Source of the DNA: Burkholderia cepacia
GTDB taxonomy: Bacteria; Pseudomonadota; Gammaproteobacteria; Burkholderiales; Burkholderiaceae
Direction: 5' to 3'
Length of the DNA stretch: 64,000 nt
NCBI RefSeq assembly: GCF_001718835.1
Contig: NZ_CP013443.1
Location: 2,356,001 to 2,420,000, forward strand
Positions 26,031 to 35,365 of the stretch are shown here, piece by piece; within the stretch, counting starts at the first letter, position 1; each line of letters begins with the position of its first letter. A model generated the notes under the pieces. That model saw only the letters and a program-made list of their open reading frames with translations, was not told the DNA's origin and made no database searches. The position numbers and the translations under genes are program-made.

Positions 26031-26659
26031 TCGTGTCACCCCGCGGACGGCGCTTGCTTTGGATGGCCGTGGCGAGCTGCGCCGCGGCCATCGCCACGCT
26101 CGTGATCGTCGATCATCGCCGACTAGCCCATCTCGCCCGCACGTCGCCGAGCTATGCATCGCACACCGACGTGCGCCTACTTCAGCAACGACTCGACGCG
26201 TTCGATGTCGCGCTGACGCGCTTGCAACACGCTCCATCGAGCGTCGCGCAGGCGACGTTCGATGCCACGCGTCAGACGTTCGACGCACGACTCAGCAAAC
26301 TGGAGCAGCTTTCCACCACAACGGCAACCACGGATACCGTCAACGCGCTCGATGCGCGTGTCCATCAGCTTGAAACTCGCCAGATCGCCTCGGCACAGAC
26401 TACGAGCAAGGTGGCGACATCGCGGCATCATCACGTCGCACCGCCTGCGCCGCGTCTGCCACCCTTCGCTATCTTGGGCGAAGAACAGCGTGGTGGTCAG
26501 ACATTTTTGACCATTGCGCCGCCGCACTGGCATGCGCTCGGCGACGTACATCTGCTGCAACCCGGTGATAGCGAGGGCGACTGGCAGCTCGAAACGCTGG
26601 ACGGCTATACGGCCACGTTCCACGTCGACGGCCAGATCCAACGTCTGCCGATTCGGTGA
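26027..26659 (+). CDS. ICE T4SS-linked membrane protein of unknown family
   Basis: A 210-residue protein starting at the ATG that overlaps the PilL stop. One membrane helix (about 8-28) is followed by a coiled-coil stretch (about 40-130, many Leu/Gln/Asp heptads), a short His-rich linker and a small C-terminal beta domain ending L-P-I-R. Proteins of this shape lie between PilL and TIGR03759 in this ICE class and are presumed cell-envelope parts. The name of the family is not certain to me. Confidence 0.65.
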   Translation: MIVSPRGRRLLWMAVASCAAAIATLVIVDHRRLAHLARTSPSYASHTDVRLLQQRLDAFDVALTRLQHAPSSVAQATFDATRQTFDARLSKLEQLSTTTATTDTVNALDARVHQLETRQIASAQTTSKVATSRHHHVAPPAPRLPPFAILGEEQRGGQTFLTIAPPHWHALGDVHLLQPGDSEGDWQLETLDGYTATFHVDGQIQRLPIR

Positions 26660-26668
26660 GGTCGTGTC

Positions 26669-27400
26669 ATGGCCCGTATCGTTACACTACGCTTCGTCTG
26701 CATCGCCGCTTTGCTGCCGAGCATCCTGAGCGTCGCGGGCACGGTGACCGCGCAAACCCGAACCGCTGTGAGCGCATCCGCAACGGCTATCGAACGAGCT
26801 TCGCCCATTGCCGCATCGGATGAAGCCCGCGCCCATGCGTGGGGACTCGATGTCGCCGAATGGAGCCGCTACCAGCAGTTGATGCGGGGACCACTCGGCA
26901 TCTATTCGCCGAACCTCGATCCACTCACCGCGCTGGGCATCGAGGCCCGTTCGGACGCCGAGCGGCAGCACTACGCCGAATTGCAGGTGCACGCCGAATC
27001 GCAGCGGGTGCAGAAGGAACTCATCTACCAGCACGCCTACGACGCCGCGTGGAAGCGGCTGTATCCCGATCAGCTGCCGGTGCATGCGCTGACGTCGCCC
27101 TCCCGCCCCGATCTATCCCTTGCACACACGGGACGGCTGGCCGTCTTCGTGAAGGACGACTGCCCGACCTGCGATGCCCGCGTGCGACAACTTCAAACAT
27201 CCGGTGCCGCATTCGACATCTACATGGTCGGCAGTCGCGGCGACGATGCGCGTATTCGTGCGTGGGCGCAGCGCATCGGCATCGATCCGGCCAAAGTCCG
27301 CGCACGCACCATCACCTTGAATCACGATGCCGGGCGTTGGCTGATGCTCGGTGGGCAAGGCACCTTGCCTGCGGTGCTGTCCGATACGGGGTCGCCATGA
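26669..27400 (+). CDS. TIGR03759 family ICE protein
   Basis: A 243-residue exported protein: signal peptide (about 1-29, ending V-T-A-Q). Residues 50-120 carry W-G-L-D-V-A-E-W-x-R-Y and M-R-G-P-x-G-I-Y-S-P-x-L-D-P, signatures of the family, and residues 145-235 form a thioredoxin-like fold with C-P-T-C. It is periplasmic and may handle disulfides in the transfer apparatus, an inference from C-x2-C. It overlaps the transglycosylase start by 4 bases. Confidence 0.85.
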   Translation: MARIVTLRFVCIAALLPSILSVAGTVTAQTRTAVSASATAIERASPIAASDEARAHAWGLDVAEWSRYQQLMRGPLGIYSPNLDPLTALGIEARSDAERQHYAELQVHAESQRVQKELIYQHAYDAAWKRLYPDQLPVHALTSPSRPDLSLAHTGRLAVFVKDDCPTCDARVRQLQTSGAAFDIYMVGSRGDDARIRAWAQRIGIDPAKVRARTITLNHDAGRWLMLGGQGTLPAVLSDTGSP

Positions 27401-27954
27401 GAGGGGCACTAGCCCGTAAGATGCGCCGACATGCGTGGCTCAGCCTGCTCGGTTGGTTCAGTATGCCCACCGCGGCCGTCACGCTGCCGCCACCCGCCTA
27501 TCAGCTCGCGGCCCACAACGCCGGAGTGCCATCGGTGGTGCTGTTCGCCGTCGCACTGCAAGAAAGCGGCATGCGTCTCCAAGGCCGGCTCATCCCCTGG
27601 CCGTGGACCTTGAACATCGCAGGCACCGCCTGGCGCTACCGCACACGCGCCGAGGCATGCCGTGCGCTGCGCGTGGCGTTGCCGATCGTGGGCGCCACGC
27701 ATGTCGACGTCGGTCTCGCGCAGATCAACCTCGGCTTTCAACACGAGCGCTTCGCCGACCCGTGCGACGCCCTCGATCCGTATCGCAACCTCGACGCCGC
27801 CGCATCGATCCTGCACGAGCAGCACATCGCGGGCGAAGACTGGCTCGTCGCCGTGGGGAGGTATCACCGACCGGCGGGCGGGGCATTGGCCACGCACTAT
27901 CGCCGCCAAGTGGCTGTGCGTCTAGCGCGCGTGCTCGATGCTGCCTATCCGTGA
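27397..27954 (+). CDS. Lytic transglycosylase-like transfer protein
   Basis: A 185-residue protein whose ATG overlaps the previous stop. After a signal-like segment (about 8-27), the SLT fold shows F-A-V-A-L-Q-E-S-G-M (Glu probably catalytic), V-D-V-G-L-A-Q-I-N-L-G and A-V-G-R-Y-H-R-P. Such enzymes open the peptidoglycan for the conjugation channel. A long frame reaching further upstream is only the out-of-frame shadow of TIGR03759. Confidence 0.88.
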   Translation: MRGALARKMRRHAWLSLLGWFSMPTAAVTLPPPAYQLAAHNAGVPSVVLFAVALQESGMRLQGRLIPWPWTLNIAGTAWRYRTRAEACRALRVALPIVGATHVDVGLAQINLGFQHERFADPCDALDPYRNLDAAASILHEQHIAGEDWLVAVGRYHRPAGGALATHYRRQVAVRLARVLDAAYP

Positions 27955-27967
27955 TGGGGAGTCGATC

Positions 27968-28489
27968 GTGAAGCTTGCTCATCGCTTTGTGTGTGTCGCG
28001 CTACTGGGACTTGTATGCATCGCATCTGCGCAAGACCTGATCGTCGTCGGCGACGATGGCGGCGTGTCGGCGCTGCCGTATTACCGCGCGCTCAACCTGT
28101 TGCCCGACACGCCGGCCGCCATCACACCCGCTGTACCGACGACACCGCACGCACCGTATCGCGAAGCCGATCTGTTGCCCGTGCATTCGGCGCGCCTGAC
28201 TCCGGGGCGAGTGACACCGCGCACGCTTAGCGCGCCCGGCCTCTCGCCCTTTTTTCTGATTGGCGACGACCGCCCTTCGCGTGCCTGGCTGCATGCCCGC
28301 GGTGACACGCTGCGTGCGATGGGCGCCATTGGTCTAGTCGTGAACGTCGGTTCGGCCGAAGGACTCGCCGCCCTGCGACGCGATGCGCCGGGTCTCACGC
28401 TAGTCCCCACCTCCGGCGACGACATCGCAATTCGCCTGGGCCTCTCGCACTATCCCGTGCTCGTGACCGCCACGGGCATCGAACCATGA
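27968..28489 (+). CDS. PFL_4695 family ICE protein (TIGR03765)
   Basis: A 173-residue exported protein. I prefer the GTG at 27968, which has GGGGAG upstream and starts a clean signal peptide (K-L-A-H-R-F-V-C-V-A-L-L-G-L-V-C-I-A-S-A-Q); an ATG ten codons earlier overlaps the transglycosylase. The mature part shows the family pattern V-V-x-D-x-G-G-x-S-A-L-P-Y-Y, F-L-I-G-D-D and P-V-L-V-T-x-x-G-I. It ends one base before the TraD start. Role unknown; always beside traD in this class. Confidence 0.82.
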   Translation: MKLAHRFVCVALLGLVCIASAQDLIVVGDDGGVSALPYYRALNLLPDTPAAITPAVPTTPHAPYREADLLPVHSARLTPGRVTPRTLSAPGLSPFFLIGDDRPSRAWLHARGDTLRAMGAIGLVVNVGSAEGLAALRRDAPGLTLVPTSGDDIAIRLGLSHYPVLVTATGIEP

Positions 28490-28490
28490 C

Positions 28491-30650
28491 ATGGCGCAGG
28501 AACACGCCGTCGAGGTGCTGTTGCGGCCGGCGGTCGAGCTTTACACCGTGGCCGTGTGTGCGCTCGGCGCAACGCTGTGCGTGGCGGCGCCCTGGTCACT
28601 CGCGCTGACGCCCCGTTTCGGTCTCGTCTCGGCGTTCGCCTTCGGTGCGCTGGGTTATCGCCGCTGGCAACAGGCACGTGTCATCCTGCGCTACCGCCGT
28701 CACATCCGCCGCTTGCCGCGTTACGTGATGGCGAGCCGCGATGTGCCGGTGAGCCAGCAGTGGCTCTTTATCGGCAAGGGCTTTCGGTGGGAGCCGCACC
28801 ATACGCACCGCCTGGTACAGACGTATCGACCGGAGTTTCGCCGATACGTCGAACCCCCACTCGCCTGGCGGCTCGCACGTCGGCTCGAAGCGAAACGCGA
28901 ATTCGTGCCGTTGCCGCTCTCGGCGCTCGCACGCGCCACCGCCTGGGATCACCCGCTCAATCCTGTCCGCCCGTTGCCACCTGTCGGTGGCCTGCCGCGT
29001 CTGCACGGTATCGAGCCGGTCGAAATCGACGTGACATTGCCGCTGGGCGAGCGCGTGGGTCATTCGCTGGTGCTCGGTACGACCCGCGTCGGCAAGACGC
29101 GCCTGGCCGAACTCTTCATCACGCAGGACATCCGACGCGTGCGCAACGGCCAGCACGAGGTCGTGATCGTGTTCGATCCGAAGGGCGATGCGGATCTGCT
29201 CAAGCGCATGTACGTCGAGGCGAAGCGCGCCGGACGGGACGGCGAGTTCTACATCTTCCATCTGGGTTGGCCGGATATCTCCGCCCGCTACAACGCGATC
29301 GGCCGCTTCGGGCGGATCTCGGAAGTCGCCACGCGTGTGGCCGGGCAATTGTCCGGCGAAGGTAACTCGGCCGCGTTCCGGGAATTCGCCTGGCGGTTCG
29401 TCAACATCATCGCGCGTGCATTGGTGGAACTGGGACAGCGGCCCGATTACCTGCTGATCCAACGGCACGTGATCAACATCGATGCGCTCTTCATCGAGTA
29501 TGCGCAGCACTTCTTCGCCAAGGCCGAACCCAAGGCGTGGGACGTGGTCGTGCAACTGGAAGCGCGGCTCAACGAGAAAACCATTCCCCGGCACATGGTC
29601 GGGCGCGAGAAGCGCGTGGTCGCGATCGAGCAGTATCTGTCGCAGGCCCGCGTATTCGATCCGGTGCTGGATGGCTTGCGTTCGGCGGTGCGCTACGACC
29701 GCACCTACTTCGACAAGATCGTGGCGAGCCTGCTGCCGCTCCTGGAAAAGCTCACCACCGGCAAGATCGCACAACTGCTTGCGCCCGACTATCGCGACCT
29801 CGCCGATCCACGCCCGATCTTCGACTGGATGCAGGTGATTCGGAAACGCGCAATCGTGTACGTGGGTCTGGATGCGCTCTCCGATGCCGAAGTCGCCGCC
29901 GCAGTCGGCAACTCGATGTTCTCGGATCTCGTGTCGGTGGCCGGGCACATCTACAAGTTCGGGGTCGATGATGGCCTGCCGGGCGCCGCAGTCGGCGCGC
30001 AGATTCCGATCAATGTGCATGCGGATGAATTCAACGAACTGATGGGCGATGAATTCATCCCGATGATCAACAAGGGTGGCGGCGCCGGCGTGCAAGTGAC
30101 GGCCTACACGCAAACCCTCTCGGACATCGAGGCGCGCATCGGCAACCGCGCGAAGGCCGGCCAGGTGATCGGCAACTTCAACAACCTCTTCATGCTGCGC
30201 GTACGCGAAACCGCGACCGCCGAACTGCTCACCCGGCAGTTACCGAAGGTTGACGTCTATACGGCCTCGGTCGTGAGCGGCGCCACCGACAGCTCCGATC
30301 CAAAGGGGAAAACCGCTTTCACCTCCAACACGGTCGATCGCGTCAGCGCCACCTCCGTGCCGATGATCGAACCGGCGCATGTGGTTGCGTTGCCCAAGGG
30401 GCAATGTTTCGCGCTGCTGGAGGGCGGCAACCTCTGGAAGATTCGCATGCCGTTGCCTGTGCCCGATCCGGACGATGCAATGCCGGAGAACCTGCAAGCC
30501 ATGGCGCGTGCGATGCGCCAGCACTACACGGATGCGGGCGATTGGTGGGAAAGCACCGGTATCGAGGACCTGCAACAGCCCACGCTCCCGGCCGATCTGC
30601 TGGACGATTTCCGGCAGATGACCGCCAACGACGTCGACGCGGCCGCGTGA
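28491..30650 (+). CDS. traD: TraD type IV coupling protein (TIGR03743)
   Basis: A 719-residue ATPase linking the relaxosome to the secretion channel. The N-terminus holds two hydrophobic segments (about 20-60); Walker A is L-G-T-T-R-V-G-K-T (about 194-203), followed by V-I-V-F-D-P-K-G-D. The C-half has N-V-H-A-D-E-F-N-E (Walker B region) and A-Y-T-Q-T-L-S-D-I-E. Length matches the ICE TraD family. A TIGR03747 gene follows after 19 bases. A large antisense frame (28596-30113) is a shadow. Confidence 0.93.
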   Translation: MAQEHAVEVLLRPAVELYTVAVCALGATLCVAAPWSLALTPRFGLVSAFAFGALGYRRWQQARVILRYRRHIRRLPRYVMASRDVPVSQQWLFIGKGFRWEPHHTHRLVQTYRPEFRRYVEPPLAWRLARRLEAKREFVPLPLSALARATAWDHPLNPVRPLPPVGGLPRLHGIEPVEIDVTLPLGERVGHSLVLGTTRVGKTRLAELFITQDIRRVRNGQHEVVIVFDPKGDADLLKRMYVEAKRAGRDGEFYIFHLGWPDISARYNAIGRFGRISEVATRVAGQLSGEGNSAAFREFAWRFVNIIARALVELGQRPDYLLIQRHVINIDALFIEYAQHFFAKAEPKAWDVVVQLEARLNEKTIPRHMVGREKRVVAIEQYLSQARVFDPVLDGLRSAVRYDRTYFDKIVASLLPLLEKLTTGKIAQLLAPDYRDLADPRPIFDWMQVIRKRAIVYVGLDALSDAEVAAAVGNSMFSDLVSVAGHIYKFGVDDGLPGAAVGAQIPINVHADEFNELMGDEFIPMINKGGGAGVQVTAYTQTLSDIEARIGNRAKAGQVIGNFNNLFMLRVRETATAELLTRQLPKVDVYTASVVSGATDSSDPKGKTAFTSNTVDRVSATSVPMIEPAHVVALPKGQCFALLEGGNLWKIRMPLPVPDPDDAMPENLQAMARAMRQHYTDAGDWWESTGIEDLQQPTLPADLLDDFRQMTANDVDAAA

Positions 30651-30669
30651 CGGTTCCGATATCACTGCC

Positions 30670-31416
30670 ATGACCGATCCCGCCACCACCGCCCAACGCC
30701 AGCAGGTACACCAGCAAGGTCTGATTGCGCAGATCGTCACGCTGCCCTTTCGCTTTCTTGGTGTGCTGATTGGTTCACTCTTTCTCGCGGTGCTGATCGA
30801 ATGGGTAGGCATGCTAGTGCTGTGGCACGATCAGGGCTGGCATCACGCGCAGGCGATGCTGCATCACGAGACGGAGCAGCTCGCCGCGGATTTCTTCGAC
30901 AGCCTGTTGGTGCACGAGCCCGCGCATAGGGCGCAAGTTTGGCTTGATGGCGCTTACCGGATGATCATCGTCAAGACGGGCCTCCTTGCCTGGATACGCG
31001 ACGCTGATGCACAGACCCATGCCAACAGCATGAAGGGCACCGACCTGCGTCACTACCTGGGTCTTGTCGCCGTCCACCTCGAGGACTATCTGCTCGCCGC
31101 GCTCTACACAGGCCTGACGTTCCTCGTGCGGCTACTGGTGCTGATCATGGTGTTGCCGCTCTTCATCATCGCCGCGTTCACCGGATTCGTCGACGGTCTG
31201 GTGCGGCGGGATATCCGGCGTTTCGGCGCCGGACGAGAATCCGGATTCCTTCATCATCGGGCCAAGGCGACCGTAATGCCGATGACGGTACTACCGTGGA
31301 TCATTTATCTATCGCTACCCTTCTCCACTAATCCTCTTTTTGTTCTACTTCCCTGCTCTGTACTGCTCGGCTTATCGATCGACGTCACCGCCGGTACGTT
31401 CAAGAAATATCTATAG
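30670..31416 (+). CDS. TIGR03747 family ICE membrane protein
   Basis: A 248-residue inner-membrane protein with hydrophobic segments near residues 25-52, 135-170 and 200-232 and a F-V-D-G-L-V-x-R-D-I-R-R-F-G-A-G-R-E-S loop typical of the family. It follows traD in this ICE class. Its last third (from about 31270) becomes less GC-rich, right at the border of the Septu-like cargo, and the usual downstream neighbour (RAQPRD) is pushed 3 kb away by that insert. Confidence 0.87.
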   Translation: MTDPATTAQRQQVHQQGLIAQIVTLPFRFLGVLIGSLFLAVLIEWVGMLVLWHDQGWHHAQAMLHHETEQLAADFFDSLLVHEPAHRAQVWLDGAYRMIIVKTGLLAWIRDADAQTHANSMKGTDLRHYLGLVAVHLEDYLLAALYTGLTFLVRLLVLIMVLPLFIIAAFTGFVDGLVRRDIRRFGAGRESGFLHHRAKATVMPMTVLPWIIYLSLPFSTNPLFVLLPCSVLLGLSIDVTAGTFKKYL

Positions 31417-31596
31417 AATCGATACGCTGCTTTCTTCGCTGAGCGCATATGCCTCGACTGACCCGTTCCGAGCGTTGAAAAGGCCAATCTCGATCGGCAT
31501 CGTGTGACCCCTTGCGACTTGTACTGCTAACATGCCGGCTGGGGATCCCAAGAAACAAGCGGTGAGCCGCGTGGCACGTGTGAATCGGAGAGGAAA

Positions 31597-33285
31597 GTGA
31601 AAGTCTGCTATTTGGGAAGGCGGAGTGCGCGCCGCAATCCGGCGCCACAGGAGGACGGCGATGTCATCGAGCTCCTTTGGGATAACTGGGACGACTACGG
31701 CTATAAGACCAGTTTCGCGACTACCTGTCGTTTGGGCGGCAAACTCGTCGACATTGGTGCAATCCGTCTGCTTATCGGCGACCTTACAATGTCCGTCACT
31801 GCGCTAGATGAACTGCGCAAAGCTGGTTGGGATGGCACCTTTCCGGCGCCCGGCCTTGATTACATATCCGTCCCACAGGAGATCACCTTCTACCAACAAG
31901 TAAAGGCTCACCTTGGTGGCGCGGTAGCAATGAAGGTGGCCCGCGCACTGCGTGACGCCAGCTTGCTGGTTCGTAGCCTGGATGGAGCCGCCCAGAAGCT
32001 GGTTGCCACAGAGGGTTTTAAGAACTCCTTGCAACGCGAGCGAGGAAGCGTGACCGCCTATCTCGATGGCTGGAAAGTACTCGAAGACTTGGCCATTGCC
32101 GTACAGGATTTCAACTTCAATTTCAGGGACGTCTACAACGCGATATCGACGTTGACACTCAATTTTGATGCGGCGGCTCTTTTGCCGCACGACATCAACG
32201 TGATGATCGGACCCAATGGCGTCGGGAAGTCTCGTGTGCTTCATCAGATGGTCCAGTGCTGGACTAATCCTGATCACGCGGAAGAGGAAGCTGGGTTCGC
32301 AGAACAACCAAACCTCAGTCAGATTGCGGTTGTCTCGTACAGTCCTTTCGAACGATTCCCCGTCGACATGGATGGTATCAGTGTCCAAGATAAGGACATT
32401 TACCGCTACTTCGGCTTCAGGGGCAGATCGGGCGAAGCCCGCCGAATTCGGATCTCGCATGAATTTCCCAAGATAACTGCCGCGCAGTCATTGGTTGCCT
32501 GCCTCGCAGACGACCAGAAGTACAAAGCGATCGAAGACTGGGCGCGCAAGGTAAGTACGGTCGAGACTGTGCTACGCACCGCGTTCCAATTCGATTTTGC
32601 AGCGGTGGAAGTCGAATCCGGGAAACGCGTCCGGTCACTTTACGCCGACGTGAATGGTGTGACCGGGGACACGCATGTCGACTTTGATGGTCATCGCTAT
32701 GTTCCAATCGCGACCCACACCATGAACCACGCAAATCCTCAGCGCATCCTTGAAGCTTGCGTGGCAAAGTCGGGGGTGGCGTTCTTCAAGGATGGCACGC
32801 CGATCGAACTCAGTTCAGGCCAACGTCTCTTCGCATACATCGTGATTGACCTGCTCGGGGCTATTCGACGCAATAGCCTCATTTTGATCGATGAGCCTGA
32901 GCTGTTTTTACACCCCACCCTAGAGATTCAGTTCCTTGAGATGCTCAAGGAAATCCTTGCCAACTTCAACTCAAAAGCCCTTCTGGCGACCCACTCGGAA
33001 GTCATCGTTCGCGAAGTTCCGGCCGACTGCGTCCATGTTTTTGAACGCACCGACGACGGCTTAGTCATCAAACATCCGCCGTTTCAAACCTTCGGCGGCG
33101 ACATCCAGCGAATCTCGTCTTACGTCTTCGGCGACAATGCAGTGTCAAAGCCTTTCGAGAAATGGCTGAAGCACCAACTCGAGGAACACGGCTCAGCGAA
33201 GTCCCTCATCGATGCGCTGGGAGATAACCTCAACGAAGAGCTGCTCGTGCAGATCAAGTCCATGGACGATGACAACGTATGGTGA
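31597..33285 (+). CDS. Septu-like AAA/ABC-type ATPase (PtuA-like)
   Basis: A 562-residue ATPase starting with GTG after GGAGAGGA. About 200 residues precede the Walker A G-P-N-G-V-G-K-S (205-212). Then come the signature L-S-S-G-Q-R (about 405), Walker B I-L-I-D-E-P-E-L-F-L-H-P (about 428-440) and the A-T-H-S-E H-loop (about 463). This is the SMC/OLD-like ATPase layout of PtuA. The next gene is an HNH nuclease overlapping by 7 bases, as in Septu. The unusually long N-terminal region is not one I recognise. The DNA is less GC-rich than the T4SS genes, consistent with cargo at the known hotspot between TIGR03747 and RAQPRD. Confidence 0.72.
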   Translation: MKVCYLGRRSARRNPAPQEDGDVIELLWDNWDDYGYKTSFATTCRLGGKLVDIGAIRLLIGDLTMSVTALDELRKAGWDGTFPAPGLDYISVPQEITFYQQVKAHLGGAVAMKVARALRDASLLVRSLDGAAQKLVATEGFKNSLQRERGSVTAYLDGWKVLEDLAIAVQDFNFNFRDVYNAISTLTLNFDAAALLPHDINVMIGPNGVGKSRVLHQMVQCWTNPDHAEEEAGFAEQPNLSQIAVVSYSPFERFPVDMDGISVQDKDIYRYFGFRGRSGEARRIRISHEFPKITAAQSLVACLADDQKYKAIEDWARKVSTVETVLRTAFQFDFAAVEVESGKRVRSLYADVNGVTGDTHVDFDGHRYVPIATHTMNHANPQRILEACVAKSGVAFFKDGTPIELSSGQRLFAYIVIDLLGAIRRNSLILIDEPELFLHPTLEIQFLEMLKEILANFNSKALLATHSEVIVREVPADCVHVFERTDDGLVIKHPPFQTFGGDIQRISSYVFGDNAVSKPFEKWLKHQLEEHGSAKSLIDALGDNLNEELLVQIKSMDDDNVW

Positions 33286-34118
33286 TGAAGCTACCGATGC
33301 CGGCGTTCGATAGTGTGCAGCTTGTGAAAGATGTCGTCGACGAACGAGCCGGGGGAGTCAACGCCACTTTCTTTAACAATATTAAGGATGAGTGGTGCGA
33401 ACGCGTTCAGGAATATATCGACAACGCCGGCACACCGCCGACGGTTGGCACATGGCCCGCAATCCAAACTAAAAAGAAGTCCTTCCTAAACCTCTACCTG
33501 TCACCTGCGCCCGGCTCAGTGCAATCCCCGATACTCAAGTCGATGCGCAAGCACGACTTGACAGTATGTCCAGCATGCGGCGAGCTCGGTCGTCCCAACA
33601 CACTGGACCACTATCTTCCGAAGGGTAAGTATCCTCACTTTTGCATAACGCCCGTCAATCTTTTTCCGATGTGTGACGCATGCCAGGATGCAAAGGACAC
33701 AAAGGTGGGCAACGCACAGTCGCCTCGATTCTTCGTTCATCCGTACTTCGACACTTTCGTTGGCCAACAGGTACTTCACCTCGAAATTCACCCTCCTTTT
33801 GATGCACCATCCTTCACGCTCGGTGCATCGCCAGACTTGAACGCAGATCACGCAGCGCTCATCAGAACACACGTTCGAGAGCTGGAAATCGAAACGCGAT
33901 ATGCATCATTCTTCCGCAACCAATACCGCCGCTTGCTGCGACTGGTCGGCGCGATGCGGACGAGCGGCCAAAATGTCGAACAAACATTGGCTACATTCAA
34001 GCAGGGCGTTGCCGATCCATCCCTGAACACATGGGAACACGTGTTCTATGCCGCCGTCCTAGGCAATCCCGATCATCTCGACTATCTCGCGAACGAGCCG
34101 CTTCCACAGTACTTATAG
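33279..34118 (+). CDS. HNH endonuclease partner (PtuB-like)
   Basis: A 279-residue protein whose ATG overlaps the ATPase stop by 7 bases. The HNH core is C97-P-A-C-x-x-L-G-R-P-N-T-L-D-H-Y-L-P-K, then N-L-F-P-M-C-x-x-C-Q-x-x-K (about 125-138): two zinc pairs around the D-H catalytic dyad and the N, a complete treble clef. The rest is helical. In Septu, PtuB cuts nucleic acid when PtuA is relieved of inhibition. No reverse transcriptase or extra gene is present, so this looks like the two-gene form. Confidence 0.75.
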   Translation: MVMKLPMPAFDSVQLVKDVVDERAGGVNATFFNNIKDEWCERVQEYIDNAGTPPTVGTWPAIQTKKKSFLNLYLSPAPGSVQSPILKSMRKHDLTVCPACGELGRPNTLDHYLPKGKYPHFCITPVNLFPMCDACQDAKDTKVGNAQSPRFFVHPYFDTFVGQQVLHLEIHPPFDAPSFTLGASPDLNADHAALIRTHVRELEIETRYASFFRNQYRRLLRLVGAMRTSGQNVEQTLATFKQGVADPSLNTWEHVFYAAVLGNPDHLDYLANEPLPQYL

Positions 34119-34380
34119 GCCTCCGCAATCCGTACGCATCTGCCATGGAGGTGTTCCATCGACGCGAAATCAGCCGATTGATCACGCGGCCGTGCGCCCA
34201 ACCGACATAGGGTGCGACATTACGGCCAGCTATGCTTATGTCAACGTGCGTGGTTGCCCCTTCCAATATGCAGGAATAGCGTCTTGTGAAAACGGGTAGA
34301 CGGCGATAGCGGATTGTCGACTGACGCAATGAGCCGGAAGCGCCAACCTGCAGCCATCCTCGACTCCCAGGACGACAGGG

Positions 34381-34731
34381 ATGGCATCCCTAACGACATC
34401 CACGACAACGCGACGGCTGGCTTTGGCATGGGCCGTCGCCACATGCCTCGGCGGCAGCGGTATGCGTGCGCACGCAGCCGACACCGCGTCCGAATCCGCA
34501 CAACTCGCCGCCATCGCGCGCCAGCTCGACACCATCGATCGACTCGCGACGCAAAGCGAACAGCTCCCCGATAGCGACAGCACGCACGAGCACTTCGACT
34601 ACGCACGCCTGCACGCCGACATCGCCCGCGTGCGCGAAGGCGTCCAGGACTACCTGAGTCGGCGTCGCCCGCTACCGCGTGATCCGTCCACGCTCGTCGG
34701 TCACTATCGCGTGAGGACGGATGCGCCATGA
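34381..34731 (+). CDS. RAQPRD family ICE protein (TIGR01690)
   Basis: A 116-residue exported protein with a signal peptide (to about residue 32, ending A-H-A-A-D). The mature part is helical (A-x-I-A-R-Q-L-D-T-I-D-R-L) and ends with a degenerate form of the family motif: R-R-R-P-L-P-R-D-P in place of R-A-Q-P-R-D. It starts the second T4SS block and overlaps the TIGR03758 gene by 4 bases. The 262 bases before it hold no gene and carry a weak GACAGGG site. Confidence 0.82.
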   Translation: MASLTTSTTTRRLALAWAVATCLGGSGMRAHAADTASESAQLAAIARQLDTIDRLATQSEQLPDSDSTHEHFDYARLHADIARVREGVQDYLSRRRPLPRDPSTLVGHYRVRTDAP

Positions 34732-34967
34732 ACCTCACGGGCGATCAATTGACCGCGTTCCAGAGCAATGGTGGTTTCTCGCCCACCGACTGCTCGGTGC
34801 TGCTCGTCAGCGTCGTCTTCGTCGTGGTGCTGATCTGGGGCGTATGGGCGCTGCGCACTGCGTATGCGGGCTGGGCCGCACGGCGACTCTCCAACGCGCA
34901 GTTCCTCGGTGTCGCCGCACGCTTCGCCGCGATGTACGTGGTGCTGACCTTTCTTCTGCTTTCCTGA
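34728..34967 (+). CDS. TIGR03758 family ICE membrane protein
   Basis: A 79-residue protein with two membrane helices (about 24-43 and 60-79) and the short loop W-A-A-R-R-L-S typical of the family, resembling small pilin-like or channel subunits of ICE T4SS. It overlaps RAQPRD by 4 bases and is followed by TIGR03745 after 16 bases. Confidence 0.83.
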   Translation: MNLTGDQLTAFQSNGGFSPTDCSVLLVSVVFVVVLIWGVWALRTAYAGWAARRLSNAQFLGVAARFAAMYVVLTFLLLS

Positions 34968-34983
34968 CCTCGGACGTTTCCCC

Positions 34984-35358
34984 ATGGCTACGCGTCTCCG
35001 TTCTTGCACCCTCGTACGCCGCCTCGTCCGTAGCACGTGCGCGGGCGCTGTTTCCGCCTTCGTCACAATGCCCTTGCTGGCCTATCCGGGATTGCCCACG
35101 CTCGAAGATCCTTCGCGCGGCGCCGGCAACGGCATCCTGCAGACGCTGCAGAACTATGGCTACGACATCGTGATGCTGGTGGCGTTGCTGATCATCGCCT
35201 CGATGTTCATTGGCGTGTGTTACCACGCCTACAGCACGTATTCGGAGATTCACACCGGCCGCAAGACCTGGGGCCAGTTCGGTTTGACGGTGGCCGTCGG
35301 CGCGCTATTGCTGGTGGTGGGCATCTGGCTGCTCACCAAGGCCACTGGCATTTTGTGA
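34984..35358 (+). CDS. TIGR03745 family ICE membrane protein
   Basis: A 124-residue protein with a signal-like N-terminus (to about residue 33) and two membrane helices (about 58-80 and 100-118) separated by a Y-x-E-I-H-T-G-R-K-T-W loop. The shape is that of VirB2-like conjugative pilin subunits, an inference from size and topology. Followed after 7 bases by TIGR03750. Confidence 0.83.
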   Translation: MATRLRSCTLVRRLVRSTCAGAVSAFVTMPLLAYPGLPTLEDPSRGAGNGILQTLQNYGYDIVMLVALLIIASMFIGVCYHAYSTYSEIHTGRKTWGQFGLTVAVGALLLVVGIWLLTKATGIL

Positions 35359-35365
35359 GTCGCCC

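Noticed and set aside
28596..30113. 505-codon antisense frame under traD
   Set aside because: TraD has full ATPase motifs; the antisense frame is a shadow.
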